Of a stretch of DNA of 64,000 nt, positions 29,221-38,269 are shown in pieces. The first letter of the stretch is position 1, and every line of letters begins with the position of its first letter. Origin of the DNA: SHZI01 sp041396045 (GTDB taxonomy: Bacteria; Pseudomonadota; Gammaproteobacteria; Steroidobacterales; GCA-2729495); assembly GCA_041396045.1 (NCBI GenBank), contig JAWKZI010000004.1, positions 124,001-188,000 of the forward strand, written 5' to 3'. Both the position numbers and the translations under genes were made by a program. The notes under the pieces are model-generated. The model searched no databases. It worked only from the letters and a program-made list of their open reading frames with translations, and was not told where the DNA came from.

Positions 29221-30018
29221 ATGACCCTGAACATCCCGGGCCATCGGGAACTGCGCAAGATCGTGATCCTGAACCCCAAGGGGGGCGCGGGAAAGACCAC
29301 ACTAGCCATGAATCTTGCCGGCTATTTTGCCTCGCTGGGGCGGTCTGCGGCGCTCATGGACTTTGACCCGCAGGGCTCCAGTATCCGCTGGCTCAAGAAG
29401 CGCCCGACCAGCCTGCGCAGCATCTATGGTGTCGCAGCTTACGAGAAGAAGATGAACATGACCCGCAGTTTCCAGCTGCGGGTGCCGTCGGAAGTCCGGT
29501 ATCTGGTCGTCGACACACCGGCGGCAATAACCACCGCACAGCTGACAGAATTTACACCTGGCGCGCACGCCATCATCGTTCCGGTGCTGCCCTCAGCCAT
29601 CGATATTCACGCTGCCTCCCGCTTGATCGCTGACCTTCTGCTGGTGGCCAAGGTCAGCCGGCGCATGGGTCGCCTGGGAGTGGTTGCCAATCGCGTTCGG
29701 GAGAACACGGTAGGCTTCCGCAAATTGATGTCATTCCTGGATCGATTGCAGATTCCGATTATCGGCGCGATACGGGACAGCCAGAACTATGTGCATGCTG
29801 CCGACGAAGGCACCAGCATCCACGAGATGCACAGTTCGCGAACCCGGAAGGACCTGGCGAGCTGGCTGCCATTGACGAGCTGGCTTGAAATGCGATTGAA
29901 CACGCCGTTGACCGATCGCGATATCCTGCGACTGGGCGATGGCCCGATTCCGGAAGACGCAGACCGATCCGTTGTAGACCTCCGAACCTATCCCGGCCGC
30001 CGCGATCCCACGTCGTAG
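29221..30018 (+). CDS. ParA/MinD-type ATPase
   Basis: 265 residues, intact, starting 12 bases after the ligase-carrier stop. It has the deviant Walker A motif NPKGGAGKTTLAMNLAGYF, Walker A' ALMDFDPQGSS, and VVDTPAAITTAQL as Walker B. ParA-type proteins form ATP-dependent dimers that position DNA, protein clusters or enzyme complexes. There is no parB gene and I saw no parS-like palindrome nearby, so a chromosome-partition role is unlikely. The close spacing suggests co-transcription with the P450 and ligase-carrier genes, and so a role in positioning or regulating that pathway; this is inference. Repeat copy 2 lies directly downstream. Confidence 0.88.
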   Translation: MTLNIPGHRELRKIVILNPKGGAGKTTLAMNLAGYFASLGRSAALMDFDPQGSSIRWLKKRPTSLRSIYGVAAYEKKMNMTRSFQLRVPSEVRYLVVDTPAAITTAQLTEFTPGAHAIIVPVLPSAIDIHAASRLIADLLLVAKVSRRMGRLGVVANRVRENTVGFRKLMSFLDRLQIPIIGAIRDSQNYVHAADEGTSIHEMHSSRTRKDLASWLPLTSWLEMRLNTPLTDRDILRLGDGPIPEDADRSVVDLRTYPGRRDPTS

Positions 30019-30054
30019 CGGCTTCTGCCGCACTCAATCCGGTGTTCAGCACTC

Positions 30055-30268
30055 CGTAGCACGCGGCATCCCGGCGGGAAATCCCTTCCGCCTGGCGTGC
30101 GGCACGCCTCTTCGGCGGAAGGGACACCCGCCACGCTGCCGCTCGCGGTGGGGGTGAGCGAGTTTCCATCGACCGGGATGACAGCAGGAATTCCCTCGCT
30201 GCAGCGGGACGGCGGTGAGTGGGCCACGGAGTGCGATCCAGGTCGAGCGCGCCTGAAGCCGCTACTAG
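30055..30268. repeat. Dispersed hairpin repeat, copy 2
   Basis: It occupies most of the gap between the parA-like gene and the convergent DUF411 gene. The order of blocks matches copy 1 (4681-5019), with the same stem (tcccttccgcc / ggcggaaggga) and one difference from copy 1 in the 21-base loop, but without the roughly 130-base insert found in copy 1. It ends in gatccaggtcgagcgc, matching gatccagatcgagcgc of copy 1. No protein-coding potential. Position at the 3' ends of two converging genes suggests a transcript-end role. Confidence 0.8.
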
Positions 30269-30285
30269 AACAGCCGGCTGGCAGA

Positions 30286-30771
30286 TTACGGTTTGTGCGT
30301 CGAGTAGACGGTCGTTGAGCCATCCTTGTTGATCGCCAGCACATCAAACGACGGCGAGTCTGGAATATCCATGCCCGGTGAACCAGCCGGCATGCCAGGC
30401 GCGGTCAGTCCAAGCACATCCGGGTGCTCTTTCAACAAACGCCGTACGTCGCTGGCCGGCACATGCCCCTCGATGACGTAATTTCCCACCACTGCCGTAT
30501 GACACGACGACAATGCAGGGGATATGCCGTGCTTGTGCTTCACGGCATCGAGATTGTCGAGGTCGGTCACGCGCACCTTGAACCCGGCATCCTCCATGTG
30601 GGTAACCCATTTACCGCAACAACCACAGGTCGGCGTCTTCCAGACTTCGACTACCGGTTGCGTGTCGGCCAGCGCCAGGCTGGTACAGGCAATCGCAACC
30701 GTGAGCAGAAGCGCCTTTAGCTGCAATGAAATTCGATTGCGGCTGAAGCCACTGAAACAGTTATTCAACAT
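30286..30771 (-). CDS. DUF411 family periplasmic metal-binding protein
   Basis: 161 residues from ATG at 30771 (MLNNCFSGFSRN), just inside the end of the dedA gene. A hydrophobic signal segment (LKALLLTVAIACTSLALA) is followed by the DUF411 domain: VEVWKTPTCGCCGKWVTHMEDAGF with a CxCC cluster, then SSCHTAVVGNYVIEGHVPASDVRRLL and GLTAPGMPAGSPGMD. DUF411 proteins are linked in other bacteria to copper/silver handling. The cysteines and methionines here fit soft-metal binding in the periplasm. It is the last gene of a minus-strand run that begins with the ThDP enzyme at 35679. Not known whether it is metal-induced; no operator was recognised. Confidence 0.85.
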   Translation of the reverse strand: MLNNCFSGFSRNRISLQLKALLLTVAIACTSLALADTQPVVEVWKTPTCGCCGKWVTHMEDAGFKVRVTDLDNLDAVKHKHGISPALSSCHTAVVGNYVIEGHVPASDVRRLLKEHPDVLGLTAPGMPAGSPGMDIPDSPSFDVLAINKDGSTTVYSTHKP

Positions 30772-31417
30772 TGGTCTGCCTCCCACTGCTCCAGCTGCGC
30801 GTCATGGCAACCAGGCCAGGCAAAATGGACAGGAAAATAATCACAAGCACGACTGCAGAAAAATTCTTCTGGACGATTGGCACATTGGCAAAGAGATAGC
30901 CTGCCGGCACCAGCAGCATCACCCAGAGCAGACTGCCGATAACGTTGTAGGCCTGGTAGCGTCCGTGGGACATGCTGCCAGCCCCGGCGGCAAAGGGTGC
31001 CACAGTCCGGATAATCGGCACGAAGCGGGCGATGATGATTGTCTTGCCGCCATAGCGCTCAAAGTAGTTGTGGGTCTTGTCCAGGTAATCCTGACGAATC
31101 AGCCGTGGAAACCGCCGCTGCAGCTTCAGGCCGGCCAGCCGGCCGACCCAGTAGTTGACTGCATTGCCAGCCACTGCTGCAAGAATCAGCAGTACACAGA
31201 GCAGAAAAATATCGAGTCGACCCGACGCAGCAATGGCACCGGCCGCAAACAGCAATGAGTCACCCGGCAGAAACGGCAATACGACAAGACCCGTCTCACA
31301 GAAAACAATCAGCACCAGTATGCCGTAGACCCACAGCCCGTAGTGGGCCACGAGTGAATCCAGGTGCACATTGAGGTGCAGCACGAAGTCGATGAATTGC
31401 AATAACAGGTCCAGCAT
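30761..31417 (-). CDS. DedA family inner-membrane protein
   Basis: 218 residues from ATG at 31417 (MLDLLLQFIDFVLHLN); the open frame extends upstream, but that part is the shadow of the fabD-like gene. DedA hallmarks: FCETGLVVLPFLPGDSLLFAAGAIAA, GNAVNYWVGRLAG, FERYGGKTIIIARFVPIIRTVAPFAAGAGSM with the conserved arginines, and several membrane helices. DedA proteins are membrane transporters or scramblases needed for envelope homeostasis, some of them for undecaprenyl phosphate recycling. The gene starts 32 bases after the fabD-like stop and overlaps the DUF411 start by 11 bases, so it is probably in one transcript. Confidence 0.9.
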   Translation of the reverse strand: MLDLLLQFIDFVLHLNVHLDSLVAHYGLWVYGILVLIVFCETGLVVLPFLPGDSLLFAAGAIAASGRLDIFLLCVLLILAAVAGNAVNYWVGRLAGLKLQRRFPRLIRQDYLDKTHNYFERYGGKTIIIARFVPIIRTVAPFAAGAGSMSHGRYQAYNVIGSLLWVMLLVPAGYLFANVPIVQKNFSAVVLVIIFLSILPGLVAMTRSWSSGRQTNVE

Positions 31418-31449
31418 GGCCTCTAACGTCCGGTCTCCAGCTGCGAAGT

Positions 31450-32424
31450 CTAACCGGCGAAGGCCGCCGCAGCCGAGCGCAGCGTCTCGCTGTTGATTGC
31501 CGCAACATGTCGTGCTTCCCCGCCAGCCACCTTGACGGTCTTGCGGATGATGCTCTCCAGATTTGGCCGCTTGGCTGCTGGCCCCTCCTCGGCACCCAGC
31601 CCGCCACCAAACTCGATGTACGTGCCGATCTGCGCCGAATTGGCCGTATTGAGGCATCCCAGCCAGTTCACGGGATTGAAGAGCTGGAAAAAGAGCCGCG
31701 TACGAATCGAATCAGGCTCGACCTCGTGCAACTCGCCGGTGTAGTTGGACAGGACGCCAATGGCAGGCGGCGCAAACGTCACCGCCTCCAGATCCTGACG
31801 AAACAGACGGGCTGCCTGCACCATGAAATAGGTATGAAAGGCCCCTCGGTGGCCAGACGAATAGCCCGTTTGCGTGGCATGCGTTCAGCCAGGTCGGCCG
31901 CGAGCGCGTCGAGATCGGCCTCTCGTCCGCCCACCACCGTCTGTTCCGGCAAATTGCAACTGGCTATCTGGCAGTAGTGCCGGTCTGCGAGTGGCCGTGC
32001 TGTCTCCACATCCAGGGTCAGGGCCAGCATGCCGCTCACCGTACTCCCCCATCAACTCGCCCTGTCGTCGCACCAGACGCAATGCGTCTTCAAAACCCAG
32101 CACACCGGCCGCCACCAGCGCCGTGTATTCACCAAGGCTGTGGCCGGCAGCCATCTTCGGTTTTACCTTGCCGCCGGTCAGCTCGTCGAACACCCGCAGG
32201 CAGGCGACTTCATGAGTCAGCAAGGCTGGCTGGGTATTGCGGGTCAGGCCGATCTCGTTGGCTGGATCCTCGAAAGACAGCTGCTTGAGATCGAACTTCA
32301 AAACCTCGTTGGCTTGTTCGTAAACATCGCGGGCAACCGCAAAGTCGGCACAGAGATCACTACCCATGCCCCGATACTGGGAGCCTTGACCGGGAAAGAC
32401 ATACAGGATGCTGGCGTCAGACAT
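31450..32424 (-). CDS. fabD: Malonyl-CoA:ACP transacylase (FabD-like), two frameshifts
   Basis: About 324 residues over the reconstructed span, beginning MSDASILYVFPGQGSQYRGMG at 32424. The acyltransferase active site GHSLGEYTALVAAG (nucleophilic Ser) is in the first frame. After a break near 32040 a second frame gives GMLALTL...CNLPEQTVVGG. After a break near 31830 the third frame gives VQAARLFRQDLEAVTFAPP and VEFGGG-like YIEFGGG to the end. The catalytic His of the AFHT-type motif lies at the second break. FabD loads malonate on acyl carrier protein. It is not next to other fab genes, so it could be an additional copy or serve a secondary pathway. Conserved order argues for sequence errors rather than decay. 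Confidence 0.8.
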
Positions 32425-32505
32425 GATTACCCTCGCAAATGGCGGCTGAGCATACGGCGCACGCCGACGGGCCACAACCCGTGCAGGCGCACCGCACTGG
32501 CTCAA

Positions 32506-33766
32506 TCAGCGCTGCCAGCGACGCACCTCGTTGCCGAGAATTTCTATACCGCGACTTACCGTCTCTTCGTCGCGGGCATAGGAGATGCGCAGGCATTGAT
32601 CCCGGTGAGGCCAGTGGTTTTCCGGCGTCTCTTCAAGACCCGGGAAAAAGTGATGCCCGGACAGCACCATGACACCGCGGGCCTTGAGGCGCTGATACAG
32701 CTCGGCACTGCTGATCGACAACTGTGGCAACCACAGCCACAGGAATAATGCACCTTCAGGCTTGTGCATGCCACTCGCAACCCTCAAGCGCAGTACGCAG
32801 CCAGTCAAGCGCCTGATAGGCGCGCTGTTCATACCAGGGCCGGATCACCTCCCGCGACAGCCGGACGATCTCGCCGCTCGCCACCAGGTTGCGCATCAGA
32901 ACCGGGCCCACACTGCTCACTGCGAGGCTGGTTACAGCAGTCATGGCACCCAGGGCTGCGATGATGTCTGGCCGGGCAATGACGATGCCGGTTCGCAGCC
33001 CGGGTAACCCGAGCTTCGACAGACTCATGCAAAGAATAATGTTGTCATCCCAAACCGGAGTTGCAGCGCTGAACACGATCTGCGGAAACGGCAGGCCATA
33101 GGCATTGTCGAGAATCAGGGGTACATCCAGCCGCCGTGCCAAAGCACGCAAACGATCAACCTCTTCGTCGGTAAGCACATTGCCGGTGGGATTGGTCGGT
33201 CGTGAGGCACAGATGGCCGCGATATTCCCGGCATTTTCCAGTGCGTCGAAATCAATCCGGTACTTGAACAGTCGATCCGCGAGATGTTGAATGGCCGGTC
33301 GCCGGGCGATGAACAGGTCGGTGCTCACGCCTAGATGACTGTAGCCGATATATTCAGGTGTCAACGGCAACAGGACGCGGCGCTCTGTACCGGCGGCATC
33401 GGCACCGGCCAGCAAATTGAAGAGCAGAAAAAAGCCCTGCTGGCTACCAGCCGTAATGGCGATATTTTCCGGGCCCAGATCCCAGCCACACTCGCGACGC
33501 AAAAGCTCAGCCAACGCCACCCTGAAGGTTTTTTCGCCAACAGGGTCAGGATAGTCGGCCACCAGTCGACGGAAGTCCCGTTCGTCGTCCAGTATTTCCC
33601 TTAGCCGATCACGAAACACGGCCGTCATTGCCGGAATATGCGCCGGATTACCGCCGCCGAGCATGATCGACGGCACATCGGCGGCCATGGCCGCACCCAG
33701 GTCCGACATCAGCTCGAAAGCGCCCGTATTGCGTGTAAAGCGCTCGCCGAAGCGGGAAAACTTCAT
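32506..33766 (-). CDS. avtA: Valine-pyruvate aminotransferase (AvtA-like), one frameshift
   Basis: About 420 residues from ATG at 33766 (MKFSRFGERFTRNTGAF). The N-terminus with FELMSDLGAAMA and MLGGGNPAHIP is distinctive for AvtA. PLP-fold features: ITAGSQQGFFLL, SRPTNPTGNVLTDEE, LILDNAYGLPFP, and the cofactor lysine in MSLSKLGLPGLRTGIVIA. The frame breaks near 32765; the last 85 residues (KPEGALFLWLWLP...LRISYARDEE) continue in another frame. AvtA exchanges the amino group between valine (or alanine) and keto acids. It starts 2 bases after the ThDP enzyme stop, so the two enzymes, both acting on 2-keto acids, are very likely co-expressed. Confidence 0.82.
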
Positions 33767-33768
33767 GC

Positions 33769-35679
33769 TCAGACCATTCGACTTCGCTGAGCGGCAATCG
33801 ACAATGGCGGGTGCCACGTCTGCTCGGTACGGGCACCGCGCCGGTCAAGCTGCATGATCATGGCGTCAATCAGGTATGGCCGGCCATCGCGCAACTGGGC
33901 AGTACCCCGCCGCAGGGCCTTGCGCAACTCGGCTGGCGTACTCGCCCGTTGACCTTCGATACCGAAGCTGCGAGCCAGGCCGGTGAAATCCACCAGCGGG
34001 TCACCCAGAAAACACGTCACGTCTTTCCAGAGATCGCGAGTGTCCTGATTACGCATCAGTGGTGAATTGTTCTGGATACGATTGCGCTCGTTGTCGTAGC
34101 TGCGATTGTTCATCACGATGATCAGGATGGGAATGTTGTAGCGCGACGCGGTCCACAGCGATTCGACCTGGCCGAACAGCAATGCACCATCGCCGACCAT
34201 GCACACAACCTGCTGGTTCGGTAACGCCACTTTCACGCCCAGAGCCGCGCCGATACCCCAACCCAGAGCGAATCCAGTAGTCTGGCCAATCAGTCGCCGG
34301 TGACCACGATCAATGTTCAGCCAGGAAAACGGCGTCCGGTAATCCAGCTCAGGGACAACAATGGCCTCTTCTTCCAGTGCCTCGTCGATCTCTGCCGAAA
34401 CACGCTCCCATGACATCGGACTGGCATTCCAGTTTGCCTCCGCATCCGACTTGCGGCGCGCATCTGCCTTGGCCTGCTCCTCCCGGGCGGCCTGCAGGCG
34501 CGGTCCGGCCAGCGACGCCAGACGTTCCGGAGTGGCCAGGCCCTGCACGGCATCGCGCAATGCTGTCAGCGTCTCTTTCATGCCGGCAGCAATTGCGATA
34601 TCCGTCGGGTAGGTGTTGCCTATTTCTTCGTATTCAATGCGCGCGTGCACCAGGCGGGCCTTCCTCGGGGTGGTGGTGCCGCAAAAATCGTCTGGTCGGG
34701 CATTGGGCCACCGAGATTGACGAGCAGATCGGACTTGCCAGCCCGCGCGGTGAGCAGTCCGTAAAAAAACCGGCGAACAGCGGATGCGTAAAGGGGAAGT
34801 CACTATAGACACTGTAGCCTTGAGCTACTGATGCGCCGGTCAGCTCCGCGAGGGCTACCAGTTCATCGGTGGCACCCGCCCGGGTAATTTCCGATCCTGC
34901 ACAGAGCATCGGTGACTGGGCCTCTATGAGCCAGCGCGCCGTCTTTTCTATGAGTTCAGGCTTCGGCGGAATGTTGAGCGGCACCGTAAACAGGGACTGG
35001 GGATAAATTGTCTGCTTGACGTCCTTCATGCCCAGCAGGTCCAGCGACATCCGTATGTGCACCGGCCCACCCGGAGGCGTGGCAGCGACCTTGAGTCCAC
35101 GCCTGATCATCTCGGCAATCTGGCGTTCGTTGCGCAATTGCCAGCGCCACTTGGTAAAGCTCACGGTTGATTCCAGCCAGTTGTCCATCTGCTGAAAGCC
35201 GTTGCGACCTTCGTAGTAGGTACTGGTACTGTCAGCCAGCATCAGGATCGAAGAACGATCCTTCCAGGCGTTGTACAGATTGTTCATCGTACTGGGCACG
35301 GCGACGCCGGGAACAATCAGCACGGACGGTTGATTGGTTGCCAGCTCATAACCCTGCGCCATGCTGGTCGCCGCAACCCGGCCAGGGCCAGGATCATCTG
35401 CGGGTCAGGCCGCATGGTCAGCGCATCAAAAAATGCCGACATGCCGGTAGATGTCGTCCCGAAGATATAGCGCACACCTGCAGCCCGCAGGGTTTCGACG
35501 AGCACCTCGGCACCCGTACCCGTGAACTCCACACCCTCAGCCGGAGGTTCGCGAGCCTCCGCGGCGCTGGCCACCAGCGCGCTGATCGCCGTAGAACTCA
35601 GACCAAGTGCTGCCAGTCCGGCACCAAAATCCCGCCTGGATATCTCGCGGCCCAGAAAACCCATTAACAGATCGCGCAT
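33769..35679 (-). CDS. Tat-targeted thiamine-diphosphate enzyme (acetolactate synthase/benzoylformate decarboxylase-like), frameshifted
   Basis: About 636 residues from ATG at 35679. The N-terminus holds a twin-arginine signal: REISRRDFGAGLAALGLSSTAISALVASA. Then come the three ThDP-family domains: GAEVLVETLRAAGVRYIFGT (Pyr domain), a central domain with CAGSEITRAGATDEL, and the PP domain with the ThDP/Mg motif GDGALLFGQVESLWTA...IVMNN. Breaks lie near 35370 and 34670-34750. Members decarboxylate or ligate 2-keto acids; the substrate here is unknown. Export of a ThDP enzyme is unusual. It leads a minus-strand run with avtA, fabD-like, dedA and DUF411, and is divergent from the membrane protein/MFS/Rieske cluster. 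Function of the Tat signal is inferred from sequence only. Confidence 0.78.
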
Positions 35680-35938
35680 CGCCGACGGTCTCCTCAACTA
35701 CCTTGCACGCTGGCCGGCTCAGCAGAAGTGTCCCCGGCAGAACATCGGAATAGTAATCCCATGACAGCGCCAGCTCGCCAGTTCATGGCCACACACCTGC
35801 CTGACAAGCCTTTGCAGCGCGCTAACTGCGGTGCCAAGCAGCAACTTGCCACACCTGAACAAAACACCGCCAGGCTGGCAGAGCGTTACACTTGGTATCG
35901 AATGGCCCCTTGACTGCCATTAAAAGGATTGCTAAGCC

Positions 35939-36870
35939 ATGAATAGCTAAAAGCCGCCTTTGCCCGCCCCCCGTATATTGGCCTGCTGGCCTTTGTCATC
36001 GTCTTCGTCGTCCAGGCGCCCGGCCATACCGTCATGATCGCCATGGAGAATATTCCTGGCGAGGCTTATGTCTACCAATCTGCTTTTGCTCGGGCGTACT
36101 GGGCGCTGTTCTGTTGTTTATCGGCATGAAACATCCGGGCGAAGTTTCCGGTACCTGGTACGGGTTCTGGGCCGGTACGTTTCTGGACCGGTTGGGTCGA
36201 GTTTGCCTTTGTCTGGAATGCCAACTATCTGAGCGTCCCGGACCTGATGGATGCGCATCTGGCCGGTGAGATTGCTACGAAGGCCGAGTATCTGGTCATG
36301 ATGTCGTCCGTGGGTGTGCTGGGCGCGACAATGGCGTTCTTCATGCTCAACAAGGAAACCAAGTGCAACATGTTTGTCTGGTTTCAGCGGAACCTGGGCC
36401 TGCGAACCGGCAAACCCAGTCGGGGCCACGAGCGCAACTTTGCCGCCATTACCTGCCTGGAAACCATCTACGTCATCTGGTTCTGTTATCTGGTCCTGCT
36501 CTTCGTCTACGACGACAACATTCTGGGCGACCGCCATCCGGTGACCTATGCCATCTTCTTCGTCAATACCGTATGGGCGATCTACCTTTTCCGGCGGCTG
36601 ATACAAATGTGGAAAGTCACGACTGCAATCCGCTACGGCATCCCCACGGCGATCATCGCCTGGAACAGTGTAGAGATTGCCGGTCGCTGGAACCTGTTCG
36701 TATCCGTATGGGAGAAACCGCAGGAATACGGTCTGGAAATGGGATTGATTGCAGCGGCAATTGCCGTGGCTGCGCTACTGGCGGTGAAGACCCCGGCGCA
36801 CCCCAAGGCCAAACTGCGCGATTCCCGACTGGCAGCCGACGATGAACCGGCATCAGAGTCACATACCTAG
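35939..36870 (+). pseudogene. Multi-pass membrane protein of unknown family, frameshifted at the 5' end
   Basis: The clean part is 36247-36870 (about 207 residues) with at least five membrane helices: MMSSVGVLGATMAFFML, CLETIYVIWFCYLVLLFVY, TYAIFFVNTVWAIYLF and AAAIAVAALLAV. Upstream coding signal in other frames extends it to an ATG at 35939: IGLLAFVIVFVVQAPGHTVMIAMEN, then LGAVLLFIGMKHPGEVSGTWYGFWAG, then GWVEFAFVWNANYLSVPDLMDAHLA. Breaks are near 35950 (an A run), 36085 and 36185. Total about 310 residues. A ribosome site aaagga lies at 35921-35926. I do not recognise the family. Being first in the MFS/Rieske/TonB run suggests a transport or electron-transfer accessory role. Confidence 0.55.
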
Positions 36871-36916
36871 GTAGACGCTGCGGACTTCGACTGACATGAG
36901 CGTACCCGGCGGGTAA

Positions 36917-38269
36917 ATGATCATCAGCCCGCCTGGTGCGCAACTCGGCATCTTCCAGCTCGGCCCGGGCGTTACTCGTGCGAATGCCATTACGCTACTG
37001 TTTGGTGCAGTATCCACGCTGGCCCTGGTTACTTTCATCTCCTTCGCGCAACCCTACCTGTTCGCCATCCTTGGCATTCCAGCCAACGAACAGGGATCAC
37101 TCACGGGCCAGCTGGTCACCGCACAGGAAGCGACGCAGGTCCTGATCGCGGGTGCCATTGGCGCACTCTCCGATCGCCATGGCCGACGCCTTGTGTATGT
37201 CATCGGCCTGGTCTGGATGGCACTTGGGTTTGTAATTTACCCACTGGCGGAATCGTCCTCCGGGCTGCTGGTATTTCGCATCTTCTATGCAATCGGCATG
37301 ACTGCAGCCACCGTCATGATGTCCACCTGCTTTGCCGAGTACACCGCCGAAGCCACACGTGGGCGATGGATGGGCATGGTCGGGGTCTTCAACGGCCTGG
37401 GCGTGGTTCTGATGGCGGTCTTGCTGGCCAAGACACCTTTGTGGCTCGGACAACTTGGCCTGGACGACGTGGCCGCGATTCGCTACAGCTTCTGGATCTT
37501 CGCCACATACATGCTCGTTCTGGCCGTCGTCCTTCGACTCGGCCTACAGGGCCTGCAGCAACGGTCAAATCGTTCAGGCCTTACCCTGCTGCAGCAAACG
37601 CGCATCGGACTGGCCGTTGCCCGCCAGAATCCCCGTATCGGCCTTGCCTACCTGCTGGCCTTCGCGTCGCGCGGCGATCTGGTGATCATTACCACCTTCA
37701 TATCGCTCTGGATAATCCAGGCCGGCATACAGGCAGGCATGACCCCGGGCGCAGCAACTGCCAGGGCGGGGATGATTTTCGGTACAGCGCAGGGCGTTGC
37801 GCTCATCTGGTCGTTTGTCATGGGCTGGATTCTCGACCGGTTCACCAGGCTGACCGGCGTCTGTCTGGCTTTTGCCTTTGCCGCCATTGGCTATTCGGCA
37901 CTGGGTCAGGTATCAGATCCGCTGGGTCCGTGGATCCTGCCAGCGGCAATGCTGGCCGGGATCGGCGAAGCCAGCGCGGTGGTAGCCTCCGCTGTGCTGA
38001 TCGGCCAGGAAGCACCGAGTGCCAGCCGCGGCACCGTGATTGGCTGTTTTGGATTGTGCGGCTCTCTGGGGATAATGTCCCTGACGGCCGCCGGCGGGTG
38101 GGTTTACGATAGTATCAGCGCGCAATCCCCTTTCATCATGATGGGGCTGGTTAACTTTGTTGTGCTACTGATTGCAATCCGGGTGAGGCATCGCTATCCG
38201 GCGCCCGCCATACATCATGCTGTTGCCGACGGTGTCGTCGCTAAAGGAGTTGTGCTGGATGCTGATTAA
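36917..38269 (+). CDS. Major facilitator superfamily transporter
   Basis: 450 residues with about twelve membrane helices. The signature loop between helices 2 and 3 reads GALSDRHGRRLVYVIGLVWM, and a related loop GWILDRFTRLTGV follows helix 8, both typical of MFS permeases. It ends in a polar tail. The gene lies 46 bases after the membrane protein and overlaps the following Rieske oxygenase gene by 11 bases, so translation of the two is probably coupled. The likely job is inner-membrane import (or export) of the substrate oxidised by the Rieske enzymes. The substrate cannot be read from the sequence. Intact frame. Confidence 0.9.
   Translation: MIISPPGAQLGIFQLGPGVTRANAITLLFGAVSTLALVTFISFAQPYLFAILGIPANEQGSLTGQLVTAQEATQVLIAGAIGALSDRHGRRLVYVIGLVWMALGFVIYPLAESSSGLLVFRIFYAIGMTAATVMMSTCFAEYTAEATRGRWMGMVGVFNGLGVVLMAVLLAKTPLWLGQLGLDDVAAIRYSFWIFATYMLVLAVVLRLGLQGLQQRSNRSGLTLLQQTRIGLAVARQNPRIGLAYLLAFASRGDLVIITTFISLWIIQAGIQAGMTPGAATARAGMIFGTAQGVALIWSFVMGWILDRFTRLTGVCLAFAFAAIGYSALGQVSDPLGPWILPAAMLAGIGEASAVVASAVLIGQEAPSASRGTVIGCFGLCGSLGIMSLTAAGGWVYDSISAQSPFIMMGLVNFVVLLIAIRVRHRYPAPAIHHAVADGVVAKGVVLDAD
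38243..38250 (+). promoter_or_regulatory. Ribosome binding site inside the MFS gene for the Rieske oxygenase
   Basis: aaaggagt lies 8 bases before the ATG at 38259, which supports that start for the oxygenase within the last codons of the MFS gene rather than the upstream in-frame start at 38217. Confidence 0.7.

Noticed and set aside
29221..30018. Chromosome or plasmid partition (parABS) locus
   Set aside because: No ParB-like gene and no parS-type palindrome were seen near the ParA-type ATPase; the operon context is acyl activation.
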